Shown here: one piece after another, positions 52,010 to 63,369 of the stretch
How the letters are laid out: each line of letters starts with the position of its first letter
Position numbering within the stretch: the first letter of the stretch is position 1
From: Trichobilharzia szidati
Taxonomy: Eukaryota; Platyhelminthes; Trematoda; Strigeidida; Schistosomatidae
DNA length: 64,000 bases
Reading direction: 5' to 3'
Assembly (NCBI GenBank): GCA_944472155.2
Contig: OX235272.1
Coordinates: 11,330,354-11,394,353 of the forward strand
Notes under the pieces: generated by a model
Databases searched by the model: none
What the model saw: only the letters and a program-made list of their open reading frames with translations
What the model was told of the DNA's origin: nothing
Program-made: the position numbers and the translations under genes

Positions 52010-52105
52010 CATGAGAATTCAGATGGTTCTTTAACTAATGTCAGCTCATGATGAAGTCCTGTAACCAATCAAATCTCTACAAACTAACACTTGAATAAAG
52101 TAATA
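52010..52105 (+). mobile_element. S1 SINE tail fragment
   Basis: TGGTTCTTTAACTAATGTCAG, CTCATGATGAAGTCCTGTAACC, AATCAAA, CTACAAACTAACACTTG: only the 3' tail of S1 with no tRNA or hammerhead part. Marks 5' truncation, unusual for a SINE. Confidence 0.6.
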
Positions 52106-52249
52106 ATTTCCAGAAGAAAAATAATTGAAGCGAACAGTTGTGGTTTCCCACTTAGTTCTTCCTTAGTTTCCACAGTTAGAAGGTAAATTAGAAGCATATA
52201 TCAGAACCTGTGACTAATAAGGGGTGGCATTCTTACTTCTTTGACAGGT

Positions 52250-52850
52250 GACAGTACACTGTTTACAATGGCGAGTCCTCCACTGTTTCCTTCGCTTACT
52301 CTAGCTAGTGTTCCTCAGGGTGCTGTCCTGTCTCCTTCTGTTTCATCTCATATTACATGACTTGCTCTTCACTCTGATGAAGCCAATTTCGTTAAGTATG
52401 GCGATGATCTGGCTGTTTCTATACCAGTGGTCTCTCCTTGATCAGTTTGCTCTAAAATGAATAACTTTTGTTAGGAATTAGTCAGTTGTTCTTTCCAAAT
52501 GGTTTCAAGTTAAATAACTCAGAATATCAGTCAGGTTGTTAATTTCACTTTCAGTTACAAGCACGACTTACTTGAACTGGTTCGTCGGCATGGTTCCACC
52601 ATCATAGATCACACAGGAGTTTAAAATAAACTAGGTGATAAATACCTTCGATTATGCATTTCTCCTAATCTTTCCTTATCTCCCCACACATTTTTCTGTC
52701 TAGCAAAATATATCCTTTGGCGAACTAGCTGGACGAAGTTAAGGCAGTCCAGCACCATTCAGTCTCCACTGTGACAGTTTGTTAATTCTTGTATTCTATC
52801 TATTCTCTTTTATTTCTGGACGCCATTCCACCACCAACAAATTTTGGTAG
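52250..52850 (+). mobile_element. CR1-like LINE, RT core, old copy
   Basis: Forward translation: VPQGAVLSPSVSSHIT (RT motif B), VKYGDDLAVSIPV (catalytic YADD drifted to YGDD, about 52,396-52,407), then HGSTIIDHTGV, DKYLRLCISPNLSLS, FVNSCILSILFYFW. The last blocks align with GPTIIDGIEV, VKYLGLSISSDLSWS and FVNSCILPIPLYCSP of 20,134-21,032. Several stops; 5'- and 3'-truncated. Confidence 0.75.
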
Positions 52851-53120
52851 CGCTGAATCACGAATTGGTAGGAGTTAGTATTCATTGGCTGGCTACTGAA
52901 TAAAGTAGCTGAATTGTATACGAGCTTGCCTAGTAACCAAAAGGTTGTTGCTTCGAACCGCAGTGGATGCGTACTGCCGTACTACGGATGATTCCCAAAC
53001 TAGGCTGATGAAACGGCTGGCTGTCCAGTACTCCATGTGGCTGGTTTTCAATGGTTCTCTAACTGATGATATCAATCCATAGTCAACTCGTAAAAACGAA
53101 TTTAATCCTTACAAACCAAC
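52851..53120 (+). mobile_element. S1 tRNA-derived SINE
   Basis: CGAATTGGTAGGAGTTAGTATTC, TGTATACGAGCTTGCCTAG, TTGTTGCTTCGAACCGCAG (B box decayed), then a hammerhead region with a local duplication (GTACTGCCGTACTACGGATG) and AGGCTGATGAAACGG, and tail CTGATGATATCAATCC. Confidence 0.7.
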
Positions 53121-53186
53121 TCTTGGAAATATTATCTTGTGGAACCCTCAGAATCCTCCCCATAGTCAGTTCTCTCTTTGCAGTTT

Positions 53187-53325
53187 GACCTATGGTGACT
53201 AGACAGGGATTCCACGATGAGTGTTTCGACCTACTTAGTACTTATCATGTAGGTGTGCCTGAATTCATAGTGGTTGATGCTGTTCAAACTGAGACTCGAA
53301 CCCAACAAACATCATTTCAAATGCT
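53187..53325 (-). mobile_element. S2 SINE, degenerate minus copy
   Basis: Reverse complement shows GGGTTCGAGTCTCAG (B box), GAACAGCATCAACCAC, a changed hammerhead (CACCTACATGATAAGT, GGTCGAAACACTC) and GTCTAGTCACCATAG. Paired head to head, loosely, with the plus copy at 53,478. Confidence 0.55.
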
Positions 53326-53477
53326 TAGGAGCGAAATACTCATTCTGTGGTCGCATGTCAGTTCCTTGTTAGGACGCTTCAATGATGTCTGATAACGACT
53401 AGCAGTCAGTTGAAGAATGTGCAAATTTGAATCAAGCAAATTGCAACTGATACTCATTGTAGAAGCAGTGACTTTTC

Positions 53478-53605
53478 TGGTCCACTGGTCTAGAGGATAA
53501 CGCTGTGACATATTAGGTAACGGGTTCTGAGTTCGACTTCCATTTTGAACAATATAAATCACTTGTGATGCAGGTACATACAATTAATGAATCTTAAATG
53601 CAATG
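53478..53605 (+). mobile_element. S2 SINE, degenerate plus copy
   Basis: GGTCCACTGGTCTAGAGGATAACGC within the A-box block, CGGGTTCTGAGTTCGAC (B box), then GATGCAGGTACATACAATTAATG, where hammerhead stem I and core are lost. Confidence 0.6.
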
Positions 53606-53607
53606 AA

Positions 53608-53810
53608 GTTTATTTATTTATTTATTTATTTTTGATTACAGCTTGATACCACACTGTATTTTCAGTACAAGTATGGAATTTTCAGCATGGATATCGGTAG
53701 CCCAAATTTTGCAGGCCGACCATAGACATCAGGTGTGTCGGCAGGGTATCGAACCCCGGACCATGTGCATGGTCGGCGAGAGTCCTAGCCACTGTGCCAC
53801 CGACACAAAG
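53608..53810 (-). mobile_element. S3 SINE with (AAAT)n tail
   Basis: Minus copy: GGTGGCACAGTGGCTAGGAC, CCGGGGTTCGATACC (B box), GGTCGGCCTGCAAAATTTGG, TATCCATGCTGAAAATTCC, ACAGTGTGGTATCAAGCTG and a clean (AAAT)n tail at 53,608-53,632. One of the best S3 copies. Confidence 0.8.
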
Positions 53811-53924
53811 AAAGAACCTCAGAAACCTTACGGAGATTTCTTAACAATGCAAGAATTAAAGTGGCTGGCACTCAAACCCACAAACTCAATAAGAAACAAG
53901 CTTTGACAATGAAAGTATCCTGTG

Positions 53925-54445
53925 GGGTCAGTTAAACAGAACAATTTAATTTATCTAATACTCTGCTGGAATGATTGTCAGATCACATATATGGGTGAAA
54001 GTAGTAGAACGGGGTCAGTCAAACTAGCGGAGCACAAAATGCCATGGCAAAATCTACATTAGTTGACCCGAGTCGGATAAGAAATCTGGAGAATAGTTCA
54101 GCTATACAGCTCACTACATGCAATTAAACACAACCACACAATAGGATAACAGTTATAAAATCTAATAATAACAGGGTGAAAGGAGAGATTGATAACTGAA
54201 TCTTTATTTATCAACTGAAAATACGTGTAATGAGAATGACAACACCTGTCCCAGACACTTGGAAAATTCTACTATCCCTACGACAAATAGGAGAGAAAAA
54301 AGAAATCTATAAAATGAAAGTTTTGAAGTTGCGTGGTTATAATTCATATGATTATGAACAATAAATGGTGTTCAAAACGTCATCCGGTAAATAATATTGT
54401 TTCACTATGTGATATATCTAATAGACAAATAAATATGGAATTATA
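53925..54445 (+). pseudogene. P2 PLE endonuclease fragment and tail
   Basis: LIYLILCWNDCQITYMGESS (YMG for YIG), RTGSVKLAEHKMPWQNLH, DPSRIRNLENSSAIQL, then a tail with GGAAAATTCTACTATCC, GAAAGTTTTGAAG, and CATCCGGTAAATAATATTG at 54,380. The most complete P2 3' end here. 54,445-55,050 is unassigned. Confidence 0.7.
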
Positions 54446-55059
54446 TACCAACACTGAGCCCAAGTTTTACATGTATATTAACATTTATAATAATCTGAAA
54501 ATAATTCTCAGATGCTATAAGATACAACAATCTTCATAGAAGAACCAGAACAAAAGCACTACATAGTCAACCACATATATCAGTAATAATTCTGTAGTTA
54601 AGCTTTGTTATATATATATCGCATCACGGACTCCCTATTTCAATCCTCAAACGTCCTCGAAGCACCCGTCCATTATATAAACCAATCAGGTGGATGGGGG
54701 AACACAAAATTACTTCAAAGAATTATTCCATCTTGTATATGTACAGTTTCTGATGTATAGATCACATTTGCATTTACCGACTATTTATTATTCGATAGCA
54801 TGAACAAATTTAAAATTGTAGCGTGTGAAGAGGAAATCATTAAATCCGCAATCATTAACTGTAATTATTCTTGCGGTGAATAAATTATGGAGATTTTCGA
54901 CTTACTGAGATGGTAAGCTTTGTTTACACAGTATAAAGTTTAAGAAATTGGAAGTTTAAAGGAATATAGCCCTATTTAATAGCGATAATTATGATTGCTT
55001 TGGATAGTGTTATTAGAAGACGGAGGTTATATGAAAAGCAATGTGATGTAGAAGTCAGC

Positions 55060-55580
55060 TAGTCTTTAAATCTAAAATCTCTATCGCCCCTAAGAAAAAT
55101 TTTTTCATCAAATTACCATATAACGGTGAAATAAACAGTAGGATTTTGAGACAAAGGTGTTGAATTCGGTAATCTGTAGGACCTATTATGCAACCAAACC
55201 AGCTTGTAATTATCGTAAAAGCCAAAAATATGTTCCACTGCAAACCTCAAAATGCACAAGTGTTTATGTCACATCCAACATTATTTACCAATTTTCATGT
55301 GTGTGTGTGTGGACACGCATACACAGGAAGGAGTAATCGTGCATTGCATGTGACGGTGAGACAGCATATCCCAAAATGGTTAGAAAGACAAATGAATTGT
55401 GGAAAATCAATACACGCAGACTACCAACTTCATCTATTGCCAAACATGTAATCGAGATGAACCATAAGGTTGATATTAACTCAGCCTTTAAGGTCATCTA
55501 TAAAAATGGTCAAGGGCGCTTACTGAAATACGCTAAGGCAATAGCTATTCATAGAATTAAGCCACCCCCTCCCTGTGTGT
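55060..55580 (+). pseudogene. P1 PLE thumb and endonuclease fragment
   Basis: SKISIAPKKNFFIKLPYNGE (thumb linker, VPKK..FI), then TNFHVCVCGHAYTGRSNRAL (YTG in place of YIG, about 55,288-55,345), TVRQHIPKWLERQMNCG, and in another frame SSIAKHVIEMNHKVDINSAF, KVIYKNGQGRLLKYAKAIAI. Two frames, several stops. Cut at 55,580 by S1. Confidence 0.75.
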
Positions 55581-55599
55581 TTCAAAGCAGTTTATTATT

Positions 55600-55905
55600 A
55601 CGAGTTGATCACGGATTAATATCAATTAGAGAACGATTGAAAACCAGGGAGTACTGGACAGCTGTTTCTTCCTAGTTTTTGGCAATCATCGACAGTACGC
55701 ACCCACTGGGGTTTGAACCCAGGACCTTCTGGTTACAAGGCAAGCTCTTATGCCATTCAACCACTGGAACCTGATTCAGTGGCTCATGAATTCTAACTTC
55801 TACCAATTCGTGATTTAGCGCGACCCCAACCAATGCAGTCGGTGGGTTATCCATCCTCACACGTGACATCAATGGTCACGACTTCCCACTAGAACTCCAG
55901 GAAAC
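55600..55905 (-). mobile_element. S1 SINE, left half of an inverted pair
   Basis: Minus copy: tail at about 55,606 (GATCACGGATTAATATCAA on plus), B box in reverse complement GGTTTGAACCC (55,708), A-box block near 55,765, head GGTCACGACTTCCCAC near 55,875. The hammerhead segment reads GUACUG with GAUGAUUGCC, decayed. Confidence 0.75.
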
Positions 55906-55917
55906 TTCATCCTGTAG

Positions 55918-56135
55918 AAGTTAGAAATTAGAATTCATGGACCATTAAATCGGGTACCAGTGTCTTGTAACCGGAAAGTCCTGGGTTCTAACCCCAGTGG
56001 GTGCGTACTGCAGATGATTCCCAAAAACTAGGAAGAAACAGCTGTCCAGTACTCCCTGGTTTTCAATGGTTGTCTAAATGATATCAATCCGTGATCAACT
56101 CGTAAAAACATAACTAACCCTTACAAACCAAACTA
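55918..56135 (+). mobile_element. S1 SINE, right half of an inverted pair
   Basis: TAGAAGTTAGAAATTAGAATTC, GGTACCAGTGTCTTGTAACC (part of the tRNA-like block deleted), CCTGGGTTCTAACCCCAG, GUACUG-CAGAUGA-UUCCC...AGGAAGAAACAGCUGUCC, and a GATATCAATCCGTGATC tail. Core is CAGAUGA: C3 kept, U4 to A. 56,135-57,110 has no recognised feature. Confidence 0.7.
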
Positions 56136-57129
56136 TAGAAAAATTTATTATTACTCTTAACCTACCCTGGTAATCCTGATTGGATTACCAAACGTTGTGT
56201 TAATTATTCTTAAATCTCTTTTGTCACTTTGTTTAATTTAATTGCTCTTAGTTTTCTTCATGTATATCGACTTGACAAGTAAATCTGTGAAGGATCGGAT
56301 TGTTCGAGATGAATGCGGCAAATACATCACATTATTTTTCAGATAATCCCCATCTGCTAATAACACTATCCAAATTTATAAAGGGGACTGCATGTATGAT
56401 TCCGAACATCCAGTTGAGAATTTTCAGAATATCACCTACTCTCTGTTTACGGAACCTACAAGTATAAAAGTAGTCCAGAGTGTCTCGTTAAATGAAACAT
56501 TATTTGATTTGAAACGCATTCCAACCGCCATCCCCTCCTCCGTCTGCCGAATGGGCTTATTCACTCAAAATTGACGCAGTTCGATGTTTCAACCACCATG
56601 AAGTTAGACGGATCTGACGAATTTTGATCGGGCGATTAAATGGTATGTCCTTCCTTTTTGAGTTCGCTCCACCTGCTTTATGCGTTGGGCATTGTTGCAT
56701 TTCAATAAATAGGCCAAAATATACCAGAATAATTCCATGAAAATCCAAGAATATACGTTTAACTTTTCAACTTTCTGTATCCTTTTATTCACTCAATACA
56801 TGGCAGTATCAAGTAACATTTTCTGATGCGTAACACAATTCAAGAATATAATGCTATTGATGAAATGTATGTCGGAAAATTATGTTTTAGCGTATCATTT
56901 CATTTAAAAATCACATAAAAAAATACAAAATTGCCATTCAGTCACCATAGCAACGGGCTACAACGCTACTATTAGCGGGGTTGCGCGTAATATAGCCACT
57001 CAGTTTTATCTGTGGATAATTTTTAAAATTGTATATTGTTGTTTCATTTTATTTTCGATGTAACATTCAGCAGGATAAACTTTAAACAATACTCCTTCTT
57101 GATGAAATGAGGACGTGGCAGTTTAAACA

Positions 57130-57460
57130 TCCACTCAGTCTTTGATTGGACACTAGTAACTAGTTTGATGTGTCTAGTCCTTTTTGTTTGGTTCAGACTG
57201 AATTCTATCAGTCAGGTTAGCAATATGGCCACCATTCTAGGTAGCTCTCCATCACGGTTCACTTTGAACTGTTGATATTTGATGGTTGGAAGCAATCGGC
57301 AGGAAGCCTTGGCTATACTTAGGTTTCGAGCTAGTGGGCACTTGTCAGCAAGGCTTATCTGCAACCTTGACTGATAGAATTCAGTCTTCATCAAACAAAG
57401 GACTAGACACATTAAGCTAGTCACTGACTACTGTCCAATTAAAAGTATCCGATACAGTCC
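57130..57460. repeat. Foldback (MITE-like) repeat with ~100-base inverted arms
   Basis: Left arm: TTTGATTGGACACTAGTAAC, TGATGTGTCTAGTCCTTT, CAGACTGAATTCTATCAGTC. Right arm reverse: GACTGATAGAATTCAGTCT, AAAGGACTAGACACATTA, ACTGTCCAATTAAAAG. The spacer (57,235-57,350) also contains TAGGTTTCGAGCTAGTGGGC. No coding frame. A second partial copy lies at 40,930-41,439. Class unknown; a non-autonomous DNA transposon is one option. Confidence 0.65.
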
Positions 57461-57954
57461 TACAGGAGGTCAATCGTGAGCATGAATAACGTCCCTGACT
57501 GCAGCATTGGCTGGTGACTCAGGTTCGAATCTCAGGAAGGACATGAATTCCTTCGAGGTTGCAGACACGCCTTGCTTACTGGTGTGAGTACCAACTAGCA
57601 CGAAAACTAGTTGCAGTCAAGGTTTTGCTGCCGACTGCCTCCAACCAACCCTCCAACATTCGCCCAATTTATACTGACTAAGTTAAATTCACTAATGACA
57701 AATAATTATCTATAGGCTCAAATGATAAAAAATCGACGTTTAGCTACAATGAGACAGTCATCAGAGATGCATTAATTTGTTTCTATTGTTTCCTTTGCCA
57801 GTGAAACATGGCAATTGAAGATTTTAAAGTTGCAGTAGGGGTGATTTAGTTATTCTTTACGGTTTGAAGTTGTTGGGTTCATATTCAACCTCCTCATTTT
57901 TTTAGCTTTACTATCAACTAGGTAACGTTTAAGAATGTGTTGGTCGAGAATCTA

Positions 57955-58235
57955 ACCTGGATGTCGCAGTAACTGAATGATCAAGCAGCTAATTTCGCGA
58001 CCGAATGGTTCTAGGTTCGATCCCCGCTAGGTCATGGTTTCCCACTTCTGAGAAGGTAAATATCAAGATGAGACACCTATCCAGTTGGTTAATAGATAGC
58101 GCTTCTGGTGTTTGAAGGAACAGGGACTGGGCTGGTATAACTTTCAGATCATTATCACTTTCTGTGGATCACGTAGATGCACCTGAAGAGTCCCAAATAA
58201 TGATGGAATATACATCCCGATAATATCAAGGTGCA
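57955..58235 (+). mobile_element. tRNA-like segment followed by decayed S2
   Basis: 57,955-58,030 has TCGCAGTAACTGAATGATC and GGTTCTAGGTTCGATCCCC (B box), from a SINE type I cannot place. 58,080-58,235 is S2: TAGATAGCGCTTCTGG, ATCATTATCACTTTCTG, ACGTAGATGCACCTGAAGAG, TCCCAAATAATGATGG with the hammerhead stem II and core lost. Confidence 0.5.
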
Positions 58236-58504
58236 CGTCTTAGGAGCTTGCAGGCCAAACTGAAATTGATCCATCCAACCAAATATGTCAGTTGGAAGTA
58301 ACAAACATTACAAAGTGATAAAGATAAAAACTGTTATTTTGCAGCTAAATTAAAAATAAAACAATTTGGGAATATTTGTAGCCATCTAAAAGTTCATCTT
58401 CAGAACTTCAAAATTTAACTTCTGTAGTTTTAAGTTTACTACAGAAAAGATATAAGTAGATTAGGAGTTTGTTGGATTAAACTAGTTCGACCATCGGCGT
58501 ATTA

Positions 58505-58710
58505 TTAAAATTATTGGTTTATGAGCTCGCCTCATAACCATAAGGTCTCTGGTTCGACCCCTGGTGGTGTGTAAGTACTGATAAAGAGTACCAAACTAAG
58601 AAAAAACAACTGTCCAGCACTCTCAGTTGGTTTTCCAATGGTTCTCTAGCTTATGTCAGCTCGTGAAAAATCCTGTAACCAATCAGTTAGATCCCTGTAG
58701 ATGCCAACAC
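58505..58710 (+). mobile_element. S1 tRNA-derived SINE
   Basis: TTATGAGCTCGCCTCATAACC, GGTCTCTGGTTCGACCCCTGG (B box), GUACUG-AUAAAGA-GUACC with AAAAAACAACUGUCCAGCAC (GAA degraded), CTAGCTTATGTCAGCTCGTG tail and CCAATCAG end. 58,710-59,880 is AT-rich, with minus-strand similarity to P1 terminal repeats at about 58,740-59,000. Confidence 0.65.
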
Positions 58711-59892
58711 GACTACTAAACTTTTATTTGATAATTGAATAATAAATTCATTTTGAAATACTCTTTGATGTTTAACGCAAAGTATATGTATAGTCGGATT
58801 TTTCATTCTTATTCTTATGGCAGGCATTTAAGGTTTAGAGATTACAGACTTTGTATATTAGGGAGGGAATGACAGAAGGAGGTGTTTTTTCAACTGTGAG
58901 GTGAGCTTAAATTTTCTTTTATTTGTTTTTGATCGGAACGGGGAATATTAGACATATAGGATTAAACAGGTCGTTTTGTAAGCCACGATTCTATAGTGCT
59001 ATATATACATAGCTGGTGTTTTGAGGTATGGAGGATGAGAAACATTCATCCCTCACTATTGTAGATCCTGATGTGACTATGGATTTGCTCCAGCTGTGAC
59101 ACATGTATATATATCACCACAATTACTGGATGCTGAACTCGAACTTGTGCTGTTATGTTGTGTTACGTTGGTAGAAAGTGTGAATTTTGAAGAGTACACT
59201 GAAGTGAACTTGGATGATTACATCTTGGACTTTGACAGGAGTAATTCTTTCATTGGCGTCGCTGGTGATGAGTGACTCAGTCTTCTTCACATGCATCTAG
59301 TTTTTATAATTACTTATTGTAATCCCTTATTCTCATGTGATTGTAAATATATTCTAATCAAGGGGAAATATTTGTTCAGTTGTTCAGGTGTTGTGTCTTT
59401 CGAATTTTGAATGTTTTTCAATGAATGACGAATAGGCTTTAGGTGTGATATATAATTGAGCATTAACGCATTTTATCAATTCGTGTTTAAGCTAATCAGT
59501 ATTTATTCGCGTTTCGTTTAGTCAAACGTTTCGGTTTTTTCTCTGAGATTGTGGTTTAAATGTTTGCGTCATTTAACCACTGGATTATCTAATCTGATAT
59601 ATTTATTATGACTGATGGATAAGTTGCAGTTTCTGTTTTCTCAGCTGTCTTTAACCGCTTTTCATCACATATCTCATGTTCAGTCTGTTTTCAACAAAAA
59701 CTATACCGTCCCTTCCAGGGGTTTTCTTTCAATAATTTTGCAGATTTGAACGGAGGTAGAAAAAAGAATCAAAATTGATGCAGAATAATTTGGATCCTTA
59801 TTATTTTCTTGGTTCTCGTCAGCTGCCTACAACTTATAATATTTAAATAACTAAAAATACCCATTGAATCGTGAAGAAAATAAAAGATAATT

Positions 59893-59938
59893 CAGCGAAG
59901 AAAATTTTCTTTATCTACGAAATCGTCTTCACAGGCTG
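59893..59938 (-). ncRNA. Hammerhead-like motif in PLE terminal repeat
   Basis: On minus: CAGC (59,935-59,938), CUGUGAA, hairpin GACGA-UU-UCGU, then GAUA in place of GAAA, stem III palindrome AAGAAAAUUUUCUU, C17 and GCUG (59,893-59,896), which pairs fully with CAGC. Two core positions are changed. Adjacent 59,940-60,060 matches the P1 end at 38,620-38,830. Confidence 0.4.
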
Positions 59939-60108
59939 TTTAGTTGCATTCATATTTACCAGAAATGTATAGTAATCCACTACTAAGTAATAGGGTAGTG
60001 ACATAACTGATTTAATTACTCAGGAGTGGCTTCAAAAGTAAAAGTTATAAATTACCTAATACTCAACACCACAAAGGAAGAAAGCAATAGAAATTTGATA
60101 GGGTTAAA

Positions 60109-60560
60109 ATGATAACCAGGGAGTTTGACAACTATCACCATGCTATCCACTTCACGTCAGAATCAGAGATGACCTTGGAATTCCATTTTTTTGATGTTTT
60201 GCTAAAAAGGAGATCTGACGGTTCTTTTCAAAGATTAATCTACATGAAACCAACATGGAATGGCCAATACATGAATTTTCATAATTGGATCCCTTTGAGA
60301 AGAAAGAGAAACCAGATCCACTCCTTATGCTCAGTGATACAATCGACGGGGAATTGTAGCGACTCAGACAAGTCCTCGTAGAGAATGGATACACCGAAAG
60401 ATTTATCGAGAAAAATATGAAGTTAGAGCAAAAGCCTGAAAGAATTCAGACGGTGCCCATGAAACTGCTATTTATGAGGGCTGAATTTAAAAGATGATAG
60501 TGTGGCTGACATCCTGAAGAATCGCTTATGCAGATAACTAAGGAAAGCATTCTTTGAGAC
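60109..60560 (+). pseudogene. P1 PLE RT palm/thumb fragment
   Basis: HHAIHFTSESEMTLEFHFFD, VLLKRRSDGSFQRLIYMKPT, WNGQYMNFHNWIPLRRKRNQ, IHSLCSVIQ, then a frameshift and VLVENGYTERFIEKNMK-like, and DSVADILKNRLCR-LRKAFFE. Starts after the YxDD motif and stops before the endonuclease. Confidence 0.75.
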
Positions 60561-60604
60561 TGACCTACGATCAAATGATAGTAGTAATAAAAAATAATAA
60601 TAGT

Positions 60605-60890
60605 GAACCTACATAGCAAAATAAAGAAGCAAAATTATGGTAAGAAATTTACTCTGGTCACCGTACGGTGAGTGAATTATGTATCGCTTTTGAATGCAGA
60701 TGTCCGGTTTCAGATCTAGAATAGCTAATACTTCAGCTGTGTACTGATGGCGTATGCGAATTCCCTTTGTACGATATTGAGGGACTCTGTGTAGCACTGT
60801 GAAGCATTCATGCGTGGATTGATTCTGACTACTCTTCTCCACTCAAACATGAATGGACAAAATATGACCTCCCGGCCCCCACTTTCGTGT
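60605..60890 (-). pseudogene. P1 PLE endonuclease C-terminus, opposite strand
   Basis: Minus: HECFTVLHRVPQYRTKGIRI, RHQYTAEVLAILDLKPDICI, QKRYIIHSPYG. Very close to 4,745-4,912 (LHRVPQYLTKGLRTRN...AIRDLKPDLCIQNRYIHS). It lies tail to tail with the RT fragment at 60,109-60,560. 60,890-61,545 is AT-rich and unassigned. Confidence 0.75.
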
Positions 60891-61550
60891 ATGCATGCCC
60901 CTGATACATTCATTCCGGTTAACTTCCCTGTAGAAATTTGGACCAGTTTGTCGAATGAATGAACAAACGAATCTTTAGAATTATTCATTTCAGTTACTCT
61001 GAGTTTTATACAATTCTAATTGTTACATATATATTTACTCTCCACTGATCGTCCAATTAATTTTAGAACTGTTTGATCAGATTTTGATCAAAATCCGTAT
61101 GAATACCATCATGCGTTGATTACTTGTTGAGTTGTTTTCCTTGAGAATCTAAAATCTGCAGTTAGTGACAGTACTCATTATAAGAGATAAAAATATTTCT
61201 GCCTTCTAACATTGTTTTGACCAAGCAAATAATTTTGACTACCCTATGATTATTGTAGTGAAGTAATTACCAGTGAGAAAAGAACAAGACGTTCATCTAA
61301 GATGACTGACTATCTTTTCTGTGATTTTTTCTCAAAAGTAGCTGTACAATCGTATTTATATACACATAAGTTTATATAGATACAATTACTATTCTTATTT
61401 AATTCCACGTAATTACGAAGGAGGACATCAAAGGTGATAACTATAATCTTCAACTTCGATTATGAAGGTTTGAAATTGTGACTATATATATCACAAAAAA
61501 GGATGGGAAACAAAATTACACAGGACCAGAAAATAGCTCTCATTATCTAA

Positions 61551-62210
61551 TTGGCCTACCCTGTATCAGAAGGATTTGCTGTCAGTGACTGCTTAGAAGA
61601 AGATTTTTTATTTCTCAAAGATGTCCTAGCTCATAATGGATGCCCGGCACGTTCCGTGGAGAAGAACACGAAATCAAAGTTAAAAGGAGAAGAATGCATT
61701 TCAGTACCAAAGAAAACATTAGATTTCGATCTGAACTTCACGGAAAAACTCAGCTGCACATAGCCTCAGGAGGCAAATCCCCAGTTCCCTAAATAAGACC
61801 TTTCCTGCCCACCGCTTCTTAGCAGTGTGAAGTATAAACTCGCGTATATGACCACTCTAATGTGCATATATCAGTTCAGATGATCTTGAGGAACTAGATA
61901 CGTAGGTCGTCCTATGCACGTTCTTTCAAAATGTGTTAAAGAACACTACTCACCATAGCTGGAAAGAGGAGGTTAGTTGTGGTTCAACCAGAAGTGCCAT
62001 AATTGAACACTTCGTCAACACACCTGGTCACAGCATCTCACCTGACTCATCCATCATTCAGAGTCATTTAAAGGTAAATAAATTTTTACCAAAGACGCTG
62101 AGTGTGCTTCTGACTCCTTTCTACCACCACAGAAGCCCTCTTAATATGAATCGACAAGCCGGAGCCAAGTGTTCAGAAGAAACTAGTCGAACATCTCCAT
62201 TCACCATGCA
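61551..62210 (+). pseudogene. PLE thumb and endonuclease, decayed
   Basis: CLEEDFLFLKDVLAHNGCPA, VEKNTKSKLKGEE, ISVPKKTLDFDLNF (thumb), MTTLMCIYQFR and GTRYVGRPMHVLSKCVKEHY (YVG for YIG, 61,870-61,950), SAIIEHFVNTPGHSISPDSS (61,990-62,055). Later frames degrade. Stops at 61,760 and within the endonuclease. Confidence 0.7.
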
Positions 62211-62399
62211 TCTAGTTCTGTTTGACCCCTTAGTTTTTGTTCTTTTTGTTCGTTTCCATCCGCTTCATTTGTTTGCATCTCACTTATAAAAATTATTATT
62301 TCAATTTGTTTCCATGCCCAACAGCTTCACGTCTGTTTTCGTTATAAATAACTATTTTCTAATCCTATGTGATTTCTAATAAAGAAAGAAGGCATTGGT

Positions 62400-62718
62400 T
62401 TTGTAGGAAGTTTGTTTGATTGGTTGAAGGATTTCATCATGAGCTGATATCAGTTACAGAACCATTTGGAAACCAACTGGGAGTACTGGACAGCCAGCTG
62501 TTCCCATTGTCCTAGTTTGGGACTCTTCATCAGTACGCATTCACCGCCAGGCTTTGAACCCAGGACCTTCCTGTTGCAAGGCGGGTCAACTCGTAGACCA
62601 TTAGGCCACTGAGACCCAATCCAGCTGCCATGAATTCTAACTTCTGCCAATTCAATGACATAGCTTGACCACTTCGTGATGTCTTCGTCGATGAGTAACT
62701 ACCTTACCTTCAACGTGT
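62400..62718 (-). mobile_element. S1 SINE, left half of an inverted pair
   Basis: Minus copy: tail CATCATGAGCTGATATC (62,430-62,450 on plus), reverse-complement B box GGCTTTGAACCC, A-box block near 62,610, full head (GTGACCAGTAGGGTAAAAC on minus) near 62,720. Hammerhead core AUGAAGA with GUCC, stem II interrupted. Confidence 0.75.
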
Positions 62719-62734
62719 TTTACCCTACTGGTCA

Positions 62735-62905
62735 CAACTTTCCAGAAGAATTCCGATGGATGTGTACTGCTGAAGAGCCCGGGATGTAACCGCTTTCCAG
62801 CACTCACAGCAGGTTTTTCAGTGGTTCTCCAATTGAAGTCAGCTCATGATGAAATCCGCCAACCAATCAAACAAAATCCCTACAAACCAATACTTAAAAT
62901 ATTTG
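62735..62905 (+). mobile_element. S1 SINE, right half of an inverted pair
   Basis: CTTTCCAGAAGAATTCCGATGG, UGUACUG-CUGAAGA-GCCC (first core strand intact, C3 = C), but stem II and GAA are lost; tail CCAATTGAAGTCAGCTCATG, CCAACCAATCAAACAAAATCC. The tRNA-like part is deleted. 62,905-63,160 is unassigned. Confidence 0.65.
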
Positions 62906-63160
62906 TGATTATAACCATAATTAAACATCAAATTTCAAGTGGCAAAGCAAACAATGTCATATACAGAATAATTCATAAGATGCATAGATGTTGGAAAGGG
63001 GTTGTAATTACAGGATTAGTATTCAGATATGAAATGATGCATAATACAGTGAGAAATGTGATAAGACAGAATTCAATATTCGAAAATAATTTAGAATTTA
63101 GAATGACAAGTGGGACAAGTGAAATGCTACCGGGAACATTCAAAATGAACATAGTAATGG

Positions 63161-63369
63161 TGTGGTGAGAGCTGTCTACTAGCCAAACTGGTAGACAGCA
63201 ATTTACGTCAATATTTACGTTCCCAAGATTTGTCGTGAGAAACAACCAATCGGAAGACTGTGTTTGTTTGCTTACATATCCATAGTAATTTACATGAAAA
63301 CATATATAAATATGCGTTGATTTCCTTAATAAATGATCTGTTGCCTGACTCTTGCCTCCTGTCGTCACA
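63161..63369 (+). mobile_element. Solo LTR with perfect 4-base target duplication
   Basis: 209 bases, TGTGGTGAGAGCTGTC to CCTGTCGTCACA, flanked by ATGG on both sides (63,157-63,160; 63,370-63,373). Contains ATATAAATATGCG and AATAAATGATCTGTTGCC. Shorter than its relatives because of an internal deletion around the CAGATTTGTCGTGAG block. Confidence 0.85.
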
